Positions 17,999 through 26,529 of a stretch of 57,944 nucleotides of DNA are shown piece by piece. The stretch is from the NCBI GenBank assembly GCA_001464695.1, contig LNDQ01000086.1, forward strand, positions 1 through 57,944, given 5' to 3'. Numbering within the stretch: the first letter of the stretch is position 1; every line of letters starts with the position of its first letter. Source of the stretch: Betaproteobacteria bacterium Ga0077523 (GTDB lineage Bacteria > Pseudomonadota > Gammaproteobacteria > Burkholderiales > Ga0077523). A program made the translations under genes and the position numbers. The notes beneath the pieces are model-generated. The model was not told where the DNA came from and did not search any database. It worked only from the letters and a program-made list of their open reading frames with translations.

Positions 17999-18826
17999 TC
18001 AAGTTCGATGCAGGTGCGTCAAGACGACGCGCCGCACAAACCGGATCAACGACCAGGTCCGGGCGGCCAGCGCCGTCACCGGATCGATGTGGCCCGCCTG
18101 CCGCAGCATCGCGTACGCGGCGAGTTCGCCACGCTCCATGGACCACAGATCGCGGGTCAGTCCGCCAGCACCGAAGGACGGTTTGAACGAGTAGGCGAGC
18201 ACCGACGGGAGCCGGTAAGCGGCATGACCGGCGAACACGATCGACAACCAGAGGCTGTAGTCCTCCGCCCGCCGCATGTGCGGCGGAAAGCGCAGCGGCA
18301 ATTCGCGTTTGACCATCACGCTGCGGGTTGAAAACGGGTTCGACCACAGCATGCTGCGCGCGGCCACGCGTGAACCGCCCGAGGGCATCTCGGGTCTATC
18401 GAGTGGCTCATCGGGCCCGACAATGCGCGACGCATGACCCGATAGCGTTACTTCAGGGTGCGCCAGCATCCAGGCCGTGTGGTACTCGAGTTTGCGCGGA
18501 TGCCAGGCATCGTCCGCATCGAGGAAGGCGAGATAGGGCTGGGTGGCGCTGTCCCAGGCACGGTTGCGTGCTGCTGCCGGTCCGGCGTTGTGCGCCTGTT
18601 GCAGAACCACAACGGGACACACTGAACGCAGCGTCGCGGCCGCACGCTCAATCGCCTGCGTCGTGACACCGGCGTCGTCGCTGGCATCCTCCACCAGCAC
18701 CACCTCGGCGGGTGGCCGAGTCTGCGCCGCGACCGATGCCAGCGCGCGATCGATGGTGTCGGCACAACGGAAGCACGGAACGATGACGCTGACGGGTGCC
18801 GGTTGGGTCGAAGAGGACATCGGCAT
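17999..18826 (-). CDS. glycosyltransferase family 2
   Basis: A 275-residue GT-A enzyme. SVIVPCFRCADTIDRAL at about 13-29 is the nucleotide-binding start, VVLVEDASDDA follows, and AFLDADDAWHP (about 94-104) is the metal-binding DxD region. It ends with a basic segment, RFVRRVVLTHLHR, that may contact the membrane. The ATG at 18826 is three bases from the stop of the GT11 gene upstream; a second ATG at 18820 is also possible. It presumably elongates the repeat unit; the sugar is not predictable. Confidence 0.88.
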   Translation of the reverse strand: MPMSSSTQPAPVSVIVPCFRCADTIDRALASVAAQTRPPAEVVLVEDASDDAGVTTQAIERAAATLRSVCPVVVLQQAHNAGPAAARNRAWDSATQPYLAFLDADDAWHPRKLEYHTAWMLAHPEVTLSGHASRIVGPDEPLDRPEMPSGGSRVAARSMLWSNPFSTRSVMVKRELPLRFPPHMRRAEDYSLWLSIVFAGHAAYRLPSVLAYSFKPSFGAGGLTRDLWSMERGELAAYAMLRQAGHIDPVTALAARTWSLIRFVRRVVLTHLHRT

Positions 18827-18829
18827 GGC

Positions 18830-19735
18830 CTACCAGTCGATCTCCCTCCAGGCAGCGGCGCTGCGGACCCAGTACTCGAGATCCTGCGGACGCGGCGCGA
18901 CGACCCGACGGTTCGGCACCTCGCTCAACCAACCGCCCCACCAGCTCAGGGTGCTGTTCGAAATGATCAGGCGCCGGCATTGCTGCATGAGCCAGAGATC
19001 GTTCACCTCGCCGCCCGGATCGCGGTTCCAGTCCACCACGGTCGCATCAAGGCCTGCGGGAAGCTGATCGAGCAGCCAACGCGGATCGTCGCCGAACAAC
19101 AGGAGTTGCACCGGCCTCGACTTGAAGTCGAGTGCAGCCAGCGCGCGCTCGTAGTAGTTGCGATCAAGCACCGGGCGGCCGCGGGCCGCCCGCACCGTCC
19201 CATCGACCTGCAGGTGGTGCTGCGTACGGCAGTGGATGCCGATCCAGTCGCGCTCGCGGATCTCGGCAGCACAGCGGCGATTGCGCTCACCGGGGTCGAT
19301 CGTCGGCACGATCTCGCGTCGGAGGGTCCCGGCGATGGCCTCGAAATAGCGTTCATCCTGCCAGTATCCGTCGAACACCGTGGGCCGACGAATCTTCGCA
19401 TCGAGCACAGTCGGTTCGAAGACGTTCGGCATGCGTTCGATGATGGAATCGATCCACGGCGGCATCCCGAGACGGCCCGCCCAACGTTTCAGGCGCCAGA
19501 GCCGTTGATCGACGATCGCCGGCAACAGGGTGTCCGAGTGCCGGACTCTATGCGCACCGAGCGCATAGCGATCGAGCCGATAGGACCGCCCGTAGCGTCG
19601 ATCGGAGCGAAAGAAGTTCGTGTCCAGCACCAGCGGCACGCCATTGGCGTCCGCGAGGCGGCGCGCGGCCGCATAGATGAAGAGCTGATTGCCCAGGCCA
19701 CCGACGATGCGTGCGATGACACTGGTTTCATGCAT
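18830..19735 (-). CDS. glycosyltransferase family 11 (alpha-1,2-fucosyltransferase-like)
   Basis: A 301-residue GT11 protein. GGLGNQLFIYA (12-22) and SNSTLSWWGGWL (259-270) are unmistakable GT11 motifs, and FGDDPRW (224-230) matches the third. The GDP-fucose motif, normally HxRRGDY, reads HCRTQHH at 168-174: the first Arg is kept but the RGD part is not. GT11 enzymes transfer L-fucose from GDP-fucose, and gmd/fcl sit at the other end of the window. The altered motif may mean a different donor or reduced activity. ATG 19735 overlaps the upstream TGA by one base (TGATG). Confidence 0.86.
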   Translation of the reverse strand: MHETSVIARIVGGLGNQLFIYAAARRLADANGVPLVLDTNFFRSDRRYGRSYRLDRYALGAHRVRHSDTLLPAIVDQRLWRLKRWAGRLGMPPWIDSIIERMPNVFEPTVLDAKIRRPTVFDGYWQDERYFEAIAGTLRREIVPTIDPGERNRRCAAEIRERDWIGIHCRTQHHLQVDGTVRAARGRPVLDRNYYERALAALDFKSRPVQLLLFGDDPRWLLDQLPAGLDATVVDWNRDPGGEVNDLWLMQQCRRLIISNSTLSWWGGWLSEVPNRRVVAPRPQDLEYWVRSAAAWREIDW

Positions 19736-20565
19736 CAACCGCCAATCCCTCGATCGTCGAACGTGAACAGATAGTTGTACGCCGCGTGGTCGCAGCGTCC
19801 GGCATCGACCCAACGCCGGACGTCGTGCGAGTCAACGGTGTGATTCAGATCAGTGGCGATCCGGGCGCGGTAGCCAGCCGCGAAGAACGCGTCGAACGTC
19901 GCGGCGAAATCAGGATTCCAGGCACCGGGCCGATGTTCGGTCAGCACGATCTCGACCAGCCAGGTGGGTCTGGGCTCGCGTGTGAGCGTCCGCAGCGCGC
20001 CCTGCAGCATGCCGAGTTCGGCCCCCTCGATATCGGCCTTGACGAACATGCGCCTGCCCGCGAACCGGTCACCCAGCACGTTGTCGAGCGTGTTGATGGG
20101 AATGACATGCTGCAGGAAACCGTGGTCAGCAACGCCGGCCCATCCAGGCACCAGCGACGCGCCAGTGTCCGCGCCATACAAGGTGGCGAGACTGACCTGC
20201 GGCCCCATGCCGACGGGGATCACTTCCGTATCGTTCCAACCGTTGGTCGACAGGTTTGCATAGAGCCACTGCAGGTTGTCGGCCAGGGGCTCGATCGCGA
20301 CCACTGTGCATCCCAGCGAACGAGCGAGACATGTATAGAGGCCGATATTGGCCCCGATGTCGACGAACACGTCGCCTGGGCGAAGCTGATCGCGCAGCAA
20401 TGCGATTTCGGCTTCCTCGAAGGCCCCGGTCTCCATGGCACGATTGCCGGCCAGTTTGAATCCGAACGGCGTGTCCTGCGGGCTCGCATTGCGCTGGCGG
20501 CGCCATTGACGCAGGGCGTGGACGGCGAAGGCGAAGGCCGGAACGCGCTTCAGGTAGCTGCGCAT
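19735..20565 (-). CDS. FkbM family SAM-dependent methyltransferase
   Basis: A 276-residue protein with VDIGANIGLY at 68-77 (SAM loop), AIEP at about 90-93 and VKADIEGAELGM at about 160, the family triad. It probably methylates a sugar hydroxyl of the glycan. The start is ATG 20565; a TTG at 20577 would overlap the DUF268 gene stop as TTGA. Its end touches the start of the GT11 gene, so the two are translationally coupled. It is the second of three clear FkbM enzymes in the window and is not a close copy of the one at 398. Confidence 0.88.
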   Translation of the reverse strand: MRSYLKRVPAFAFAVHALRQWRRQRNASPQDTPFGFKLAGNRAMETGAFEEAEIALLRDQLRPGDVFVDIGANIGLYTCLARSLGCTVVAIEPLADNLQWLYANLSTNGWNDTEVIPVGMGPQVSLATLYGADTGASLVPGWAGVADHGFLQHVIPINTLDNVLGDRFAGRRMFVKADIEGAELGMLQGALRTLTREPRPTWLVEIVLTEHRPGAWNPDFAATFDAFFAAGYRARIATDLNHTVDSHDVRRWVDAGRCDHAAYNYLFTFDDRGIGG

Positions 20566-20573
20566 GGCTGCGC

Positions 20574-21341
20574 TCAAGTGGCACTCCCCACAGATGCCTC
20601 GAACAGGAACAGGCCGCAACCGTAGTCGAAGTGCGCGGCGGTCTGCGGCGCAACGCGTTCGTGGAATCGTCCGGCGTCGTCGACGCAGGAGAACTCCTGC
20701 AACGTGAGCCCACCGAACATCGCGGCAATGGTCTCGGGGGCAAAGACCCGGTGCGCATTGAAGCAAACCCGCTCCCGCCCGACCGGGGTGGACAGATACA
20801 GGCGGCCTCCAGGTGCCACCAGCGAGGCGAGTACCTCGGCCGCCTTGATGCTGCCGTCCGGTGCGATGCTGTCGCCGTAGCGCCCGAGCCCGATATGTTC
20901 GATGACGTGCAGGCAGGACAACGAATCCAGCGAACGTGGCGCGAATGGCAGGTGAGCAACGTCTGCTGCGATGCTGTGCAAGCCGCCGAGTCTGGAGCCC
21001 AGCGGTCGCAGATCGACGAAGGCGGTCTCGGTGAAGGCCGACAGGACCGAGACGGTCAGGACACTGGAGCCGACATCCACGTGCAGAGCTTTCGGTTTGC
21101 GCTCGACGAGCCTGCGTGCCAGCCAGGCACCCTGGTAGAAGTAGTGGGCATCGAAAGGCGTGCCGGTCGTCCAATCGCCGAGGCACGGATAGCTGTCGGC
21201 GAGACGCGGTCGTTGCCGGCCAGCCGAGCGGGCGAACCGGCGCCAGTCACGGAAATAGCGCGGCAGATGCAACGCGCCGATCAGCGGTCGCGGCGTCAGG
21301 AAGGCCAGCGCCCAGTTCCTGAGTAGCTGCCGTGCGCTCAT
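20574..21341 (-). CDS. DUF268 family protein (methyltransferase-like fold)
   Basis: A 255-residue protein. The segment HVIEHIGLGRYGD (about 145-157) followed by DGSIKAAEVL is the hallmark of DUF268, a family common in bacterial glycan loci. DVGSS at 89-93 and the central VEHIG-type region resemble a class I SAM fold, but no canonical glycine-rich loop is present. The biochemical role of DUF268 is not established as far as I know. ATG 21341 lies 19 bp after the GT2 gene stop, and the gene is coupled to the FkbM gene downstream. Confidence 0.8.
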   Translation of the reverse strand: MSARQLLRNWALAFLTPRPLIGALHLPRYFRDWRRFARSAGRQRPRLADSYPCLGDWTTGTPFDAHYFYQGAWLARRLVERKPKALHVDVGSSVLTVSVLSAFTETAFVDLRPLGSRLGGLHSIAADVAHLPFAPRSLDSLSCLHVIEHIGLGRYGDSIAPDGSIKAAEVLASLVAPGGRLYLSTPVGRERVCFNAHRVFAPETIAAMFGGLTLQEFSCVDDAGRFHERVAPQTAAHFDYGCGLFLFEASVGSAT

Positions 21342-21360
21342 GACCCGGGTGAGGTTGGCA

Positions 21361-22191
21361 TCAACCCGGCCTCGAGGAAGAGTCGCGCCAACGGGCGAAC
21401 AATCCGTACAGTCCGCACGCCTCCAGAACCCGGCGCGCCAGCCGGCGCCCGTGGAAACGGGCCTTGACCTGCCATTCGGCTAGCCCGGGTGCGACGACCC
21501 CGTGCATGCGCATCGCCCGCACGATCTCCGTGATGACCGCAGCGCTGTCGCGCGTCGACATGCCCCCGTCGCTCACTTCGGTGACGACCACCGGAACGTG
21601 CAGGACTCGTACGGAGAGGATGCCCCTGAGCAGAATCTCGTAGTCCATCGCAATGCGGAAGCTCGTATCGTAGAGGCCGAAACGCTCGAAGTATGAACGA
21701 TGCATGAACAAACTGGGATGGGGCAACATCGCTCCGCGCCGGAACTGAGCGGCATCGAAGGTGATGCTCGCGATGTAGCGCTCTTGCCGTGTCGCACGCG
21801 CCACTACCCGGCAATCGCCATAGGCGAGTTCCGGCCACGCGCTGGTCGCGATCGCCTGCACCATGCGCGCCACGGCGTCGGGCGCGGCCAGGCGATCGTC
21901 TGCATTCAGGAAGAGCAGGTAGTCGCCAGTCGCAGCGGCAAGACCCTTGTTGAATGCATCGGCGATACCGTTGTCGGCTGCGCTCGACCAGTGGTCGATG
22001 CGCGCAGCGTTCGCGCGGATGATGTCCAGGGTACCGTCCGTGGATGCGCCGTCGATCACGATGTATTCGAGCGGCCGATAGGTCTGGGCGACGACGCTTT
22101 CGACGGTGGCGCGGAACAGTTCGCCGCCGTTGCGAACGGCGGTGATGATGCTGATCTTCGGAGCCGCGCGGCTGTCGACAGACACGATCAC
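21361..22191 (-). CDS. glycosyltransferase family 2
   Basis: A 276-residue GT-A enzyme. ISIITAVRNGGELF (about 13-26), YIVIDGASTDGT (about 43-54) and LLFLNADDRL (about 92-101) are the nucleotide and metal-binding motifs. HPSLFMHRSYFERFGLYD is typical of the WcaA/PgaC-like bacterial GT2 branch. The start is GTG 22191, or GTG 22185, two codons later. An ATG at 22193 is out of frame and meets a stop at once. It is transcribed right after the GT4 gene at 22194 with 2 bp between them. Confidence 0.87.
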   Translation of the reverse strand: MIVSVDSRAAPKISIITAVRNGGELFRATVESVVAQTYRPLEYIVIDGASTDGTLDIIRANAARIDHWSSAADNGIADAFNKGLAAATGDYLLFLNADDRLAAPDAVARMVQAIATSAWPELAYGDCRVVARATRQERYIASITFDAAQFRRGAMLPHPSLFMHRSYFERFGLYDTSFRIAMDYEILLRGILSVRVLHVPVVVTEVSDGGMSTRDSAAVITEIVRAMRMHGVVAPGLAEWQVKARFHGRRLARRVLEACGLYGLFARWRDSSSRPG

Positions 22192-22193
22192 AT

Positions 22194-23372
22194 CTAGACG
22201 CCCGCGGGCTGGTTGACCACTTCCGCCACGATCCTGCAGTACTCGGCACCAAAGGCAGCGAGTCGCTCGGGCCAGCGTTCCCGAGCCTCGAGTTCGTGGC
22301 GGCGTTCGGCCGATTCATCGAACGCAGCCACAGCTTCGAGCATATGGTTCGCGAGCCCGTTCGCATCGGTTGGCGAAAAGTACCGGGCGCGCTCGGGCGC
22401 TTGCTCGCGGTGCACTGCGATATCGGACAGGATGACGGTCTTGCCGATGGATTTCGACTCTTCGACGGTCGTGCTCCAGCCTTCAAAGAGCGACGGGTTG
22501 ATCACGGCCACGCAATGGCGCATCAGCCCGCCCAGATGCTCGAAGGGGACCAACCCAAGCGAACGAAACCGATCGCCGATGCCGGCCTCGCGCGCATGCT
22601 GCATCAGACGCTCGTAGTGGCCAGGATTTCGGTAGTCGGTGGTGCTGCCGGTGGCCAGCACAAGCGGCGCATGGCCGCTCCGGGCGATTGTCGCCAGCGC
22701 GTCGATCACGATCCTGTGGTTCTTGTGGGCCCAGAACTGGTTTGGTAGATGAAAGTACGGTTCTGCAAACCCATACTGCTGGCGCAGGAGTACCAGGTCG
22801 GGCAACCGCGCCGGATCCTGTGGCGTCGCCACGAAACGCAGGACCCGTGCCTTGGAGGTCTGCGTCGGAGCGAAGCTCGCGAGATCGCCGGCAGCGTGCT
22901 GACTGCTCACCACTACAAGTTCGCAGTGCTCGATCAGCCTGCGGATGACGCTGTCTCGATCGGCGCGCTCCTTCGCGGAAAACAACTCGGTCACGTGCAG
23001 GTGCTGGAAGTCCGCAATCCATCCTATGGCCGGAATGCCCAGACCTCGTCCGGGATCCCCTGAGTGCGACAGGACCGTAACTCGCTCACGGCGCAGGAGA
23101 TCGGTGATTCCGATGCTGCGTCCGAGCAGGCGCATGCTCGCCCGCCGCAGCACGCCCCGTGGACCACCCCCGTCGAGCCAGCGCGAACGGACGATCCGGA
23201 AGCCGGGAAAACGCCGTTCGAGGTCCGGATTCAGGCCCACACCGGTGAAGAGCACCGGTTCAAGGCGCGATTCCGGTTGTGCCCGCACCGCATGGAACAG
23301 GTTCGAGAGGTAGTTGATTCCACCGGTCCAACCCTGCGCGTCGTACTGCACCAGAAATCCGACGCGGATCAT
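22194..23372 (-). CDS. glycosyltransferase family 4
   Basis: A 392-residue GT-B enzyme. YDAQGWTGGINYL near the N-terminus, IGWIADFQHLHVTELFS in the middle and PSLFEGWSTTVEESKS in the C-terminal domain match GT4 proteins of O-antigen clusters. FHLPNQFWAHKNH opens the donor domain. ATG 23372 overlaps the SDR gene stop as ATGA. It most likely adds one residue of the repeat unit; donor and linkage are unknown. Confidence 0.86.
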   Translation of the reverse strand: MIRVGFLVQYDAQGWTGGINYLSNLFHAVRAQPESRLEPVLFTGVGLNPDLERRFPGFRIVRSRWLDGGGPRGVLRRASMRLLGRSIGITDLLRRERVTVLSHSGDPGRGLGIPAIGWIADFQHLHVTELFSAKERADRDSVIRRLIEHCELVVVSSQHAAGDLASFAPTQTSKARVLRFVATPQDPARLPDLVLLRQQYGFAEPYFHLPNQFWAHKNHRIVIDALATIARSGHAPLVLATGSTTDYRNPGHYERLMQHAREAGIGDRFRSLGLVPFEHLGGLMRHCVAVINPSLFEGWSTTVEESKSIGKTVILSDIAVHREQAPERARYFSPTDANGLANHMLEAVAAFDESAERRHELEARERWPERLAAFGAEYCRIVAEVVNQPAGV

Positions 23373-24289
23373 GCGAACTCGGTTGCGAACCAGCGTGCGT
23401 ACTCGCGCACGCCGTCCGACCAGGCAATGGTCGGTGACCATCCCCAGCGAAGCGCTGCGGATATCTCGGCGGTGTAACCCGGTGGGTCCCCGGCGCGCTG
23501 AACGCCCGAGAAGTTCGGGGCGTGAGGCATACCGAGGGCTTGATAAAGGGTGCCCAGGATTTCACGCACGCCGACGCCGACGCCGGTTCCACCGTTGACC
23601 ACAGGAAAGGTTGGGGCAGCATGATCGCTCGCCACGATCAGCAATGCGGCTGCATCCTCCACGTGCACCCAGTCGCGGATCTCGGATCCGGAGCCATGGA
23701 ACGGAGCACGCCCGTCCGCGCGACTGCGCACGCAAGCGTCCCAGAGCAGTTGCTTGCGCAGGCCGTTTCCATACACCGAAAAGAACCGGACGCCTGCGCT
23801 CGCAAGGCCGAACTGACGGCCATATGACAAGCACAACTCCTCCGCGAGCCGCTTGTGCACTCCGTAGGGCGATACCGGATTCAACGGCGCGGATTCCAGG
23901 ATCGGCAGATCGTGCACCACCCCGTAGACACCGGCACTCGATGGATAGACGATCCGAGCGTCTGGTGCATTGAGCCGAACGAATTCGAGTACCGCAGCCG
24001 TCGTGCCGACGGTCCGGAGGAAATCGTGATGCGGGTGGCTGATCGAAAACCCCACGGCACCGCTTCCCGCGCAATGCACAACCAGTTCGGGTTCGCCGGC
24101 ATAGGTTTGCAATGCCTCGAGCGAGACGTCGGCGCTGCGCCAATCTTCGAGTCCCCAGCGACGCCATTCGTCGCGCCCCCAAGTGCCATGGCCAACGCCG
24201 ATGACACGCCACCCCTCTGCGGCAAGGCGTTTGGCGACGTGCCGGCCGATGAATCCGGCCGCTCCCGTGACGACGGCACGCCGCGCCAT
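23369..24289 (-). CDS. NAD-dependent epimerase/dehydratase (SDR)
   Basis: A 306-residue extended SDR. GAAGFIG (9-15) binds the cofactor, YPSSAGVYG carries the catalytic Ser region, and SPYGVHKRLAEE the Tyr and Lys. FFSVYGNGLRKQLLWD is the substrate-side segment. It may make or reduce a 4-keto nucleotide sugar for one of the nearby transferases. The loop DFLRTVGTTAAVLEF replaces the more usual DxNVxGT, so I cannot assign UDP-Gal, dTDP or GDP specificity. It follows the 295-residue unknown gene by 8 bp. Confidence 0.82.
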   Translation of the reverse strand: MARRAVVTGAAGFIGRHVAKRLAAEGWRVIGVGHGTWGRDEWRRWGLEDWRSADVSLEALQTYAGEPELVVHCAGSGAVGFSISHPHHDFLRTVGTTAAVLEFVRLNAPDARIVYPSSAGVYGVVHDLPILESAPLNPVSPYGVHKRLAEELCLSYGRQFGLASAGVRFFSVYGNGLRKQLLWDACVRSRADGRAPFHGSGSEIRDWVHVEDAAALLIVASDHAAPTFPVVNGGTGVGVGVREILGTLYQALGMPHAPNFSGVQRAGDPPGYTAEISAALRWGWSPTIAWSDGVREYARWFATEFA

Positions 24290-24297
24290 GCTGTGGC

Positions 24298-25185
24298 TCA
24301 GGCGCCCGGCACTTCGACGAGCGGAAGGCTCATGACGAGCGCCTCTTCTGCCTCCGCCGTCATGAACGCGAGTTGGCCGTCGGCACCACGCGCTTCGCGG
24401 AATTGCCCCGCGACATAGCCTTCCCGGGACGTCAGTTCGGGCAACTGTGCCGGTCGCAGGTCGGTACGGATGAAGAATGCGTTGTTGCCGGCGCTGTTGC
24501 AGCCAACGAATGCGTAGCCCTTGCGTCGCCCCAGCGCGCACAGCGCGGCGAGTGAAGCGCCGTAGTAGATCATCGACGGGTGCGCACGGGCCCGCTCGAA
24601 GCTCGCATCGTAGGGTACGGTAACACGGCGTTCGGGTCCGAATCGCCAGTTGTATTCCGTCACGACGATGGCCGGGCTCACGCTCGTGATTGCTTCCCAC
24701 ACCCAGTAATCGTTTCCGTCGATATCGACCGACAACAGGCCGATCTCTCCGGCGAGACCGCTCCCACGGATGAGGTCGTCGATGTTCTCGCGAGTCACGA
24801 ACGCGCAGAGCGCCTTCAGGTTGTGCCGCCAATAGATCTCGGACTGGATCACCCGGTCGATGTTCTCCTGCGAACCGTCGATGATGAGCCCGGACCAGCT
24901 GTCGTTGACCAGAAGAAAGCGGGTGTTGGCCTCGGAGTAGTCCTGGGTGCCGAACTCGACGAAGATGCGGCGTTGTACCCGAACCTGCCGCAGCAGGTGC
25001 TGGATGATGCCATCCTCACCCCATTGCGAGAACGTCCGGAACTCGGCCGCAGCGATGGGCGCGGCCGAGTTGTCGGCAAGCTGCCGAGCCTCGATCCGTC
25101 CGAGCGCTTCCTGAATCCGGTTGCAGCGCGCATCGATCTCTTCCAGCCGCTGCAGCTTCCTGGCGAACTTGGCGAGCAGGTTCAC
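24298..25185 (-). CDS. conserved polysaccharide-locus protein, remotely FkbM/methyltransferase-like
   Basis: A 295-residue protein that I do not recognise with certainty. It begins with a coiled-coil-like helix (about residues 5-35), then FSQWGEDGIIQ (about 52-62), FVEFGTQDYSEANTRF (about 75-90), GLIIDGS, and LLSVDIDGNDYWVWE (about 150-164). The GT and DIDGND blocks stand where FkbM enzymes have GANIG and DxEGxE, so a related SAM-binding fold is possible. Similar proteins occur in O-antigen loci as uncharacterised genes. It is co-oriented and closely packed with its neighbours (8 bp and 25 bp gaps), which supports a glycan role. The function is not assigned. Confidence 0.7.
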   Translation of the reverse strand: MNLLAKFARKLQRLEEIDARCNRIQEALGRIEARQLADNSAAPIAAAEFRTFSQWGEDGIIQHLLRQVRVQRRIFVEFGTQDYSEANTRFLLVNDSWSGLIIDGSQENIDRVIQSEIYWRHNLKALCAFVTRENIDDLIRGSGLAGEIGLLSVDIDGNDYWVWEAITSVSPAIVVTEYNWRFGPERRVTVPYDASFERARAHPSMIYYGASLAALCALGRRKGYAFVGCNSAGNNAFFIRTDLRPAQLPELTSREGYVAGQFREARGADGQLAFMTAEAEEALVMSLPLVEVPGA

Positions 25186-25210
25186 GATTCGCAGCGTCCG
25201 CGCGTTGCTA

Positions 25211-25819
25211 TCACGGTCGCGATCGTCCGATCACACGCGCCGGCTGGCCGGCCACGACCGCATAGGGCTCGACGTCTTCCGTGACCAGCGCGCAAGCGCC
25301 CACGACCGCACCACGTCCGATTCGAACTCCCTTCAGGATGGAAGCGTTGAAGCCGATCCACGCGTCATCCTCGATCACGACCGCCGCGGGTTCGACGTTC
25401 TCTGCGAAACTGGCAGCCCCGGCCTCGAGCGACTCGCGAAAATGGCGATGCCGCTCATCGGCCGAAAGCGAGTGGGCGTTGTTGTCGTGGACGTTGACGC
25501 CATGGGCGATGAACACCCGGCTGCCGATGGTCACGTTCAGCGCCGACCAGATTCGCGCTCCCTCGCCGATGTAACAGTACTCGCCCACGCGGATCTGTCC
25601 ACTGTCAGGAAACACCAGGAGCTGGCCTTCGACGAGCGAACGCTCGCCGATGCTGATGGCGGCCAGATTCCCGCTCGGATTGTGCACCTGCGCTCGCGGC
25701 GAGAAGCGCACGCTTGCAGCCGCAGCGCAGACTGATCGACGGATGCGATCCTCCACCGCCTCACGAATCCGCACTGGGAGTGACAAGAGCACACGCAGGA
25801 TCCGCAATCCGGATGGCAT
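25211..25819 (-). CDS. left-handed beta-helix acyltransferase (hexapeptide repeat)
   Basis: About 202 residues. The second half has hexapeptide repeats: [60 protein letters not shown], and the closing [13 protein letters not shown] typical of the CAT/NodL/MaA branch. HDNNAHSL includes the conserved histidine region. Such enzymes O- or N-acetylate sugars with acetyl-CoA. I place the start at ATG 25819, 11 bp after the methyltransferase gene stop; the frame is open further upstream but only inside that gene. The acetyl acceptor is probably a hydroxyl of the glycan or its nucleotide-sugar precursor. Confidence 0.85.
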   Translation of the reverse strand: MPSGLRILRVLLSLPVRIREAVEDRIRRSVCAAAASVRFSPRAQVHNPSGNLAAISIGERSLVEGQLLVFPDSGQIRVGEYCYIGEGARIWSALNVTIGSRVFIAHGVNVHDNNAHSLSADERHRHFRESLEAGAASFAENVEPAAVVIEDDAWIGFNASILKGVRIGRGAVVGACALVTEDVEPYAVVAGQPARVIGRSRP

Positions 25820-25830
25820 GCCCGGCAACC

Positions 25831-26529
25831 CTATTGCGTGCAAATGAACCACTTCCCGAGCGACAGGGAATCCTGCCACACCGAATCCATCACTGTGACG
25901 CGCGGGTAGACCGCCTGGTAACGCTGCAGCCACCAGTCCACGCTGTTGTTGTGATAGCTTTGGAAGGTCTTGATCCAGCCTTCGTCCTTGCCTTTTCGGG
26001 ACACCGGAATCATATGGTATGAAGTGTTGGTCACCACCCGCTGGCACTCGGTCAACAACTTGATGATGCCTTCTTCGGTGAAGTGCTCCAGGGACCCGAT
26101 CGAATAGGCATAGTCGAAGGACGCGTCCGGGTAGTTCATGTTAGTCGCGTCCGTCACCAGCAGGCGATCGCGCGCGAGCCCGCGCTCCAGCGCCTTGCCG
26201 ATCAGGAAATCAGAAATGTCGCAGCCATGTACTTCGAGGCCCGCAAGCCGCGACACCAGGCTCATGGTCTTGCCAGTGCCGCACGCGATATCGAGCACCT
26301 TGCCGGTGCGACCGACCAGGAGCAGTTGAATTTCGTTCCAGGCGTTGTCCTCACCCCAGGTCTCGAGCATCGCCGCCATCTGCGGATCCCAGTACACCGC
26401 AAGGTCCTGTCCGTCACCGACTCCTGGGTGTGTCACCAGCGGCCTACGCGGGCGCACCGTGCGATAGGCCGCACTCATGCCGCGCCATAGCGCAGGTGGC
26501 AGCCAATCCCGCGCGATGCTCCTGATCAC
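25831..26529 (-). CDS. class I SAM-dependent methyltransferase
   Basis: A 232-residue protein from GTG 26529, which overlaps the upstream stop as GTGA; an ATG at 26553 would add eight residues. [12 protein letters not shown] (about 78-89) is the SAM loop, VHGCDIS follows, and [11 protein letters not shown] is motif IV/V. The C-terminal half, with [11 protein letters not shown] and SLGKWFIC, is shared with O-antigen locus methyltransferases of unknown substrate. It is packed between a GT2-like gene and an acetyltransferase, so it likely modifies a sugar or a pendant group. Confidence 0.83.
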   Translation of the reverse strand: MIRSIARDWLPPALWRGMSAAYRTVRPRRPLVTHPGVGDGQDLAVYWDPQMAAMLETWGEDNAWNEIQLLLVGRTGKVLDIACGTGKTMSLVSRLAGLEVHGCDISDFLIGKALERGLARDRLLVTDATNMNYPDASFDYAYSIGSLEHFTEEGIIKLLTECQRVVTNTSYHMIPVSRKGKDEGWIKTFQSYHNNSVDWWLQRYQAVYPRVTVMDSVWQDSLSLGKWFICTQ

